NCBI GenBank assembly: GCA_015680685.1
Contig: MNCI01010828.1
Span: 384,474 to 448,473 of the forward strand
Reading direction: 5' to 3'
Length of the DNA stretch: 64,000 nt
Origin: Gnetum montanum
Taxonomy: Eukaryota; Streptophyta; Gnetopsida; Gnetales; Gnetaceae
Of this stretch, positions 58,936 to 64,000 are shown one piece after another. Both the position numbers and the translations under genes were made by a program. The notes below the pieces were generated by a model that ran no database searches, was not told the origin of the DNA, and saw nothing but the letters and a program-made list of their open reading frames with translations. Every line of letters starts with the position of its first letter. Position 1 is the stretch's first letter.

Positions 58936-60189
58936 ATACTCAGTGACAACCGAGTTTTTTCTTGAGTTCAAAATTTGCCAGGTTTGACGTCAGATGTCGT
59001 CGTAGTCTTCTGTGGATCCCAAGGGACCATTTCCTGTTCCGTTCAACTCCATTCAAAGCTGTTCGTGATGCTATCAAGCTTTAGTCATGGTGGGGAGCAT
59101 CACGATCTTAGCTTGATTCTTGCTGGAGAAGTACTAAGTTCAGAATTTTGTGGTGTTTCATTGACCCCTCTTTGTTAATGCTTGGAGGAATCAACCTGAG
59201 AAGCATCAACAAAGAAGTACAAAACACCACAAGTAGCTCGGTAGAAATATTGTCCTTTGGCACTTGGCCAGATGTCATCGTACCGTGTTCAGTAGTACAT
59301 AGGATTGGGGAAACAAAATTTGTGTTGGATAGGGAAAAGGGAATTGTAGGGATTGGTAACTGATCAAGGGCTTGTGCATAGTGAAGGGGATGTCCTGGTG
59401 TGTGTGTAATGTTGATCCTTGTCAATAGCCATTGTTTAGTAGACTTGGGACCAAGACATGAGGTGCACGTCCTTTGGCGGAACAAGACTCTTTTTTAGTG
59501 TTTAAGAGGACAAGTTGGCACAACCAAAGCCACGTGATGATGTGTTGCATTCTTTGGGAGAACAGGGCATATGTTTAGTGTTAAAGGGGACCTATTGGCA
59601 GAGAGCCAAAGCCACACAACGAGATGTTACTTGAGCGTTTGAGACATGAGTACTTGTTTCCAAGACAACTGCCTTCCCGCCTAGGGCTTGTATGGGAAGT
59701 GCCAAGGGTCTTGTTTTTTTTTTTGCCTTGTACTCATGCTAAAGTGCCATGCTGTGTGTTGCAACTGCTTAAAAGTGTTGCAGTGTGCAACGGTGTGCTC
59801 AAAGTTTTGGATGTACTGGGTGTATCAGGGATGCAACTAAGTAGAGTATGTTGAGGAATAGATGGGAAATGTAATGGGAAGTGGGGATGTACTAGTGAAT
59901 GGCTTGATTAACCTGGTTACGTGTGCTGGGGACTATATGGTACCTTACTGCTGTGATGAAGTGCATTCTCGTACGAACACCGCTGAGTGTCATCCTGCAA
60001 ACACAACTCCATGAAAACAAGAAAACCACGTGAGTCAGCTTAGACTTGAACAACATCTGATAAAACAAGGCACCAGATGAGACTTCAGGTACGGAATATG
60101 AGTGGCAGCAATGTTGTTAGGATCTACTGATGATGAGTGAGGCAGCGGCTCTGATGAAGTTTGAATGCAGCTACAGATCAGGAGGTTAG
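58936..60189 (-). other. Element G noncoding sequence between repeat arrays
   Basis: No coding sequence is supported; the frames at 59108-59485 and 59624-59854 have no known domain. The minus-strand purine run AAAGAGGGG at about 59164-59172 could be a polypurine tract bordering the 3' LTR, but no second LTR is available to test it. A local repeat pair involves tttagtgtttaagaggacaa (59496) and tttagtgttaaaggggacct (59574). Confidence 0.35.
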
Positions 60190-60530
60190 AGATGAAGCTG
60201 CCAGTTTATAGTTGTAGCAGACTGTTGTGGGTTAGTTTCATGTCATAACCCATTGGACATAGCCAATTTAGTGTCGTAGTAGACGGTACATTGCTAGTTT
60301 ATAGTCTTGGTGGACTGTGAAGAGGTGAACCAGTTTATAGTCTTAGTGGACTCTGGCTAGCCACACTGTGGCGGTTTGATGTCATACCGGACAAGTGCTA
60401 GTTTATTGTTATTGCGGATGTTCTATGGTATCAGTTTATCATCATGATTCCAGGACGAGCTGTGGTATGATTCCAGGATGAGTTGTGGTATCAGTTTATC
60501 GTCATGATTCCAGGATGAGCGTGTACCTGA
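60190..60530 (-). repeat. Degenerate tandem repeats downstream of element G integrase
   Basis: cagtttatag(t/tc)(t)tagtggact-like units recur at about 60204, 60290, 60330 and 60390. gattccaggatgagttgtgg and atcagtttatc(g/a)tcatg units recur at 60430-60525. Tat/Ogre-type elements are known for tandem arrays between pol and the 3' LTR. Confidence 0.65.
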
Positions 60531-60538
60531 GTCTATGC

Positions 60539-61724
60539 TCAAACGTAGAACGGTTTCAAGTGCAAATGGTTGGTCATATGTGCAAGCTCATTCCCTTCCA
60601 TGTCAGCTAGTTTGAATGCTCCATTGTTATACGCTTTGGTGACCAAGTAGGGCCCTTCCCAATTGGCTGAGAATTTGTCTGGGTATTCCCGAATGGCTTT
60701 GAGTACAAGGTCGCCCTCTTTGATTGGGCACTTATGAATATCATGTCGATGATGCTGTCGTTGTTGCTTTTGGTACCACTCAATCTGATCGAGCGCACAT
60801 GTGTGTTCCTCCTCTATCGAGTCCAAGTCAACAATGCGTAAGTTATTGTTTTGACGTTCGTCAAGGAGTCCGGAAAGTGTGATCCTTAAAGATGGTACCT
60901 GCAATTCCAAGGGTAAAACAACTTCTGAGCCATAAACCAGACTATATGGCATTTTAGTTGTGGAAGTCCGATGAGTAGTGCGATAAGCCCATAGTGCATA
61001 CACTAATTGTTTGTGCCATCTTTTCTTGCTTTGAGTAAGCATCCTTTTGAGCACTGTGATGAGGATTTTATTTGTAGCTTTAGCTTGTCCATTGCTCTAA
61101 GGGTAGTAAGGAGATGAAAATGAATGTTTGATCCCTAGGCTTTTAGTAAAAGTTCTAGTTTTGGCATTGCTGAACTGTGGCCCGTTATCAGTGATGATGG
61201 TTATTGGAATGCCAAAACGGGTCATAATGTTTTTGAGAATGAAGTTGCATATGTGTTTGGATGTGGTCTTTCTAAGGGGAATAGCTTCTACCCACTTCGT
61301 GAAATACTCTATCACGGTTATGATGAAGCTATGTCCCACGGAAGATGGGGGAGTTATTGGCCCGATAATGTCTAACCCCCACTTNCACGGAAGATGATGG
61401 AGTTATCGGCCCGATAATATCTAACCCCGACTTCTGGAAAGACCAAGTGATTTGTGCCGTATGCAACTCATTCAGTGGAACATGTATCAGATTGCTATGT
61501 TTTTGATAGATACTACACGTTTTGACCTTGGAGAGACAATCATACTCCATGTGTGGCCAATAATAGTCCAAACGTCTTATTTTCGTTGCCATTGCTTTAA
61601 GCGCTATGTTCCCTCCGCATAGTCCATCATGTATTTGCTTGACGATGGTTTGACCATCAGTGCTACTAACGCATGTTAACAATATGTCTTCGTATGATCG
61701 ACGACACAACGTGTCTCCTACCAA
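60539..61724 (-). pseudogene. Element G integrase, one stop from open apart from an assembly join
   Basis: Zinc-binding region HDGLCGGN ... CSIYQKH (61640-61490), core starting SGLDIIGPITPSS (about 61425), then FTKWVEAIPLRKT, the second Asp in ITDNGPQFSN (about 61185), and Glu position KATNK in SNGQAKATN (about 61085), where Glu appears replaced by Lys. The C-terminal part 61054-60539 is open (AYRTTHRTSTTKMPYSLVYG, EGDLVLKAI, NWEGPYLVTKAYNNGAFKL, HLHLKPFYV). A TAG replaces the Gln codon of YYPQSNGQ at about 61099-61097. The single N at 61385 with its duplicated flank adds a false in-frame insertion. Confidence 0.82.
61337..61433. other. Single N (61385) with 48-bp duplicated flank (assembly join)
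   Basis: cacggaagatgggggagtta before the N is repeated after it as cacggaagatgatggagtta, with four mismatches over 48 bases. The duplication repeats the DIIGPITPSS coding segment of integrase. Confidence 0.78.
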
Positions 61725-61949
61725 TGCATACTATCAAGAATGTTTTCGTACTGCATTCTTTTGTGCATTCATCAGATGTTGCGGTGTTTCACCGCGCAAA
61801 AGGTACTCTTTTATGTCATCATACCATTCTACCGCGTGTGTTGTACTAACGGATGCAATCAGTAATTCATCGGGAGTATCAGTTATGGGTTTAGCACAAC
61901 TGATTATAGAGCTAGGAAACATGTGGAACATGTTTGGTGATATGTTTAG

Positions 61950-62335
61950 AGCTAACATGGCAATGCATCTGCGATGGTGTTATCATTTCTGGAAACATGT
62001 TGTACATCTATATCTTCGAATCGCTTCAGTAAGTGCTTAGCCAAATCACAGTATGGTTGTAAATGTTGCGCTTTGCATGTATAAACGTATGTGACTTGGT
62101 TTAAAACTAGTTGTGAGTCTTCCCTGACTACTAATCATGTGATGTCTGATGCTAGTGCTACCATGAGACCTCTAAGGAGACCTTTGTATTCTGTTATGTT
62201 GTTGGTACAGTGAAAGTCGAAGCGATAAGCAAAGGGTTGGATCTCCCCGGAGGGATAGGTGATGACGGCGGCAGCACTTCCCCCTCAAGAGGTGGATGCT
62301 CCATCAAAGTCCAAAATAGCATCGTAGTTATTTGG
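61950..62335 (-). pseudogene. Element G second RNase H domain (Tat-type)
   Basis: Minus-strand translation: AILDFDGASTS-stop-GGSAAV, ITYPSGEIQPFAYRFDF, NNITEYKGLLRGLMVALASD, VREDSQLVLNQV, then HVSRNDNTIADALPC. The D (FDGAS), E (ITEYKG), D (REDSQL) and D (NTIADAL) pattern matches RVT_3-type RNase H. Two in-frame stops. A second RNase H after the usual one is characteristic of the Tat clade. Confidence 0.78.
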
Positions 62336-62880
62336 TACTATGTCTATCGCACTCACATTTTCATCAAGGAACTCTGGCTCTATCATTGTCTGGTCGTGCA
62401 TCGGTGATGCAGTCATTTGATTTGCTATGGCCTGACCTTTAACTGATGATTGCATTATGTAGTGTAGGTCAAACTCAGCTATCATGACTTTCCAACAGGC
62501 TATTCTACTTGACTCATAAATGTTTCTTGTGATAGCTCTGAGCACGTTATCCTTGCAGATTATATTGACTTGGTTACGGAAGAGATAATGTCGCCATTTC
62601 TTCAAGGAGAAGATAAGGGCTAAACACGACCTCTCCACCTTGTTGTACTTCTTCTCATGGGCTACTAATGCATGGCTTAAATAGTAAACAGGGACTTGAG
62701 TTCCATCGTCTCATTTCTGGCAGAGCATAGAAGCGATGGATGAATCTGAAGTGGCCAGGTAGATATAGAATGGTTTGTTATTCTGAGGAGGATAAACTGT
62801 TGGTAGTTAAACAAGTGCCGTTTTAATGTTGTCAAATGCTTTTTGGCACTGTGAAGTCCATTCAAAGTGGACATTCTTAT
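62336..62880 (-). pseudogene. Element G first RNase H and connection domain
   Basis: It reads PVYYLSHALVAHEKKYNKVE and RSCLALIFSLKKWRHYLF (62700-62585), then VNIICKDNVLRAITRN and WKVMIAEFDLHYI. This is the pattern of the RNase H domain that follows RT, including LSHAL...E.KY...E, but with Lys at the position where Asp of the TD motif is usual (CKDN). Upstream, FQKAFDNIKT-like text (about 62850) begins the connection. Confidence 0.75.
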
Positions 62881-63149
62881 GTAGTAAATGGTTCATGGGT
62901 CTCAACTTATCCGTCAGCTTTTCTATGAAACACCTGATAAACTGTAATGTACCTTGTAGACCTCAAAGTTTGGTAAGGCTGCTTGGTGATTTTAAGTTGA
63001 TGATAGCTTCAACCTTATCTGGGTCTACTCGTATCCTTGTTTCTGACACTACGAAACCTAGCATCTTGCCCATTTTTACCTCGAATACACATTTCTTTGG
63101 GTTGAGTCTAAGTTCATATTTTAGGCAATGTTTTAGGACCAAATCTAAG

Positions 63150-63940
63150 TCTTGTATGTGCTATTTTGGCATTTTCAATTTAATTGCGATGTCATCCACA
63201 TAATCATTGAGCGACTGAAGTATGTAATCGCTAAAGATAAATGTCATTGCTCTTTGGTATGTTGCACCGACGTTCTTGAGACCGAATGGCATCATTGTAT
63301 AACAAAAGGTCCCCCATGGTGTCATGAAGGTCGTCCTGAGCTGATGTTCCGGGTTAATCCATATCTGGTTATATCCTGAAAAGCCATCCATAAAAGATAA
63401 TAAGGCATGTCTAGCAGTCGAATCAACTAGCTGATCAATGCTAGGCAAGGGGAAATCATCTTTTATGGTCGCAACATTGAGGTCCCGGAAGTCAATGCAG
63501 AGGCGAATGCTTCTGTTCTTCTTTGGGACAATGACCATGTTGGATACCCAATCAGCGTAGTCAATAGCCCAAATGAACCTAGCCTGATAAAGTTTGGTGA
63601 TCTCATTGCGGACTGCCAATGCTACTTCAGGCTTAACCTTGCGTACTTTTTGCTTCACTAGTCTTAATTTTGGATCAAGTACGATATTGTGCTGGATGAT
63701 TCGAGGGTCTAACCCAGACATGTCAGTGTAGGACCAAGCGAACACTTTTATGTTGTCTCGAAGCATGTGTTCTATACCTTTGGCAAGTTGAGGTTGCAGT
63801 AGTGTGCTCAATTTTAATACCTTAACTTCACTGTTAGGCATAGTTATAGGGGTTTCAGTTAAAGGGTCTTCAGTGATGCTATCAGCTTTTATGTCCAGAG
63901 ATTTTATCATGCCTTCATAGCTATCTAATGTTTGTTGCAT
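63150..63940 (-). pseudogene. Element G reverse transcriptase, long open stretch
   Basis: Open for 259 codons (63940-63161). It contains FAWSYTDMSGLDPRI, KQKVRKVKPEVA, VIVPKKNRSIRLCIDFRDLN, KDDFPLPSIDQLVDST, FMDGFSGYNQI, MPFGLKNVGATYQRAM and the active site NDYVDDIAIK. Both catalytic Asp residues are present. The frame ends shortly after the active site at a stop, while homology continues to the left (thumb/connection). The text matches the Tat lineage better than Athila. Confidence 0.88.
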
Positions 63941-64000
63941 CGAGGCTACAAATATGTCTACTGTTGATGGACCTAAGTCGATAGAATTTATGTTGATTTC

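Larger units (their letters stand above)
58141..64000 (-). mobile_element. Element G: Tat-like Ty3/gypsy element, incomplete at the window edge
   Basis: The minus-strand order is RT (63940-63161), RNase H (about 62870-62330), second RNase H (about 62330-61950), integrase (61724-60539), tandem-repeat region (60530-60190), then probable 3' UTR/LTR. RT wording (KDDFPLPSIDQLVDSTA, FMDGFSGYNQI) and a second RNase H with DFDGAST are hallmarks of the Tat lineage, different from elements A-F. The left boundary is not resolved because the second LTR lies outside the window; 58141 is approximate. Confidence 0.75.

Overview
The window looks like nuclear DNA from a seed plant with a large, repeat-rich genome. 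A gymnosperm is plausible, but the sequence alone does not settle it. Three protein-coding host loci are recognisable, all typical of land plants: a plantacyanin (51174-51892, +), a papain-type cysteine protease with four exons (54866-56554, -), and a decayed small heat shock protein gene (29058-30809, +). Almost everything else is retrotransposon DNA. Most of it belongs to one Athila-like Ty3/gypsy group, recognised by a tRNA-Asp-type primer binding site, the gag-protease-RT-RNaseH-integrase order, LTRs starting TGATGA and ending TCATCA, and a polypurine tract ATGGGGGTA.

Layout. 1-2605: the 5' end (gag, PBS, LTR) of a minus-strand element D. 3541-26825: a plus-strand element A, split by the minus-strand element B (9391-19264, with 5-bp target duplication GATGG). 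A carries gag, protease, RT/RNaseH, integrase, then a further reading frame of about 950 codons. B has gag to integrase but lacks that frame. 26826-35455: intergenic DNA with many short tandem duplications, the heat shock protein pseudogene and a minus-strand LINE. 35456-36164: solo LTR F with target duplication CTCTT and a 314-base N gap. 36165-47060: LINE sequence interrupted by element E (37246-46531), which has LTRs, gag and the extra 3' frame but no pol. 47060-50160: LINE, SINE-like and Ty1/copia relics. 50160-57400: the plantacyanin and protease genes. From about 58140 to the end: element G, a minus-strand Tat-like gypsy element with a second RNase H domain and tandem-repeat arrays downstream of integrase.

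The most interesting signal is in A and E. Just upstream of the extra 3' frame each carries an array of short palindromes followed by a TATA box, and then a 5'-UTR intron whose acceptor abuts the ATG. The palindrome type inside each element matches the type in that element's own LTR: GATATC-type in E, GAGGCCTC/TCGA-type in A. Element B, which lacks the extra frame, lacks the internal array too. This suggests an internal promoter for the 3' gene that changes together with the LTR promoter. Between pol and this module lies a conserved purine-rich block bracketed by inverted repeats that differ between A and E in a pairing-preserving way. Most retroelement frames are broken. Four single-N positions flanked by 46-48-bp direct repeats look like assembly joins.
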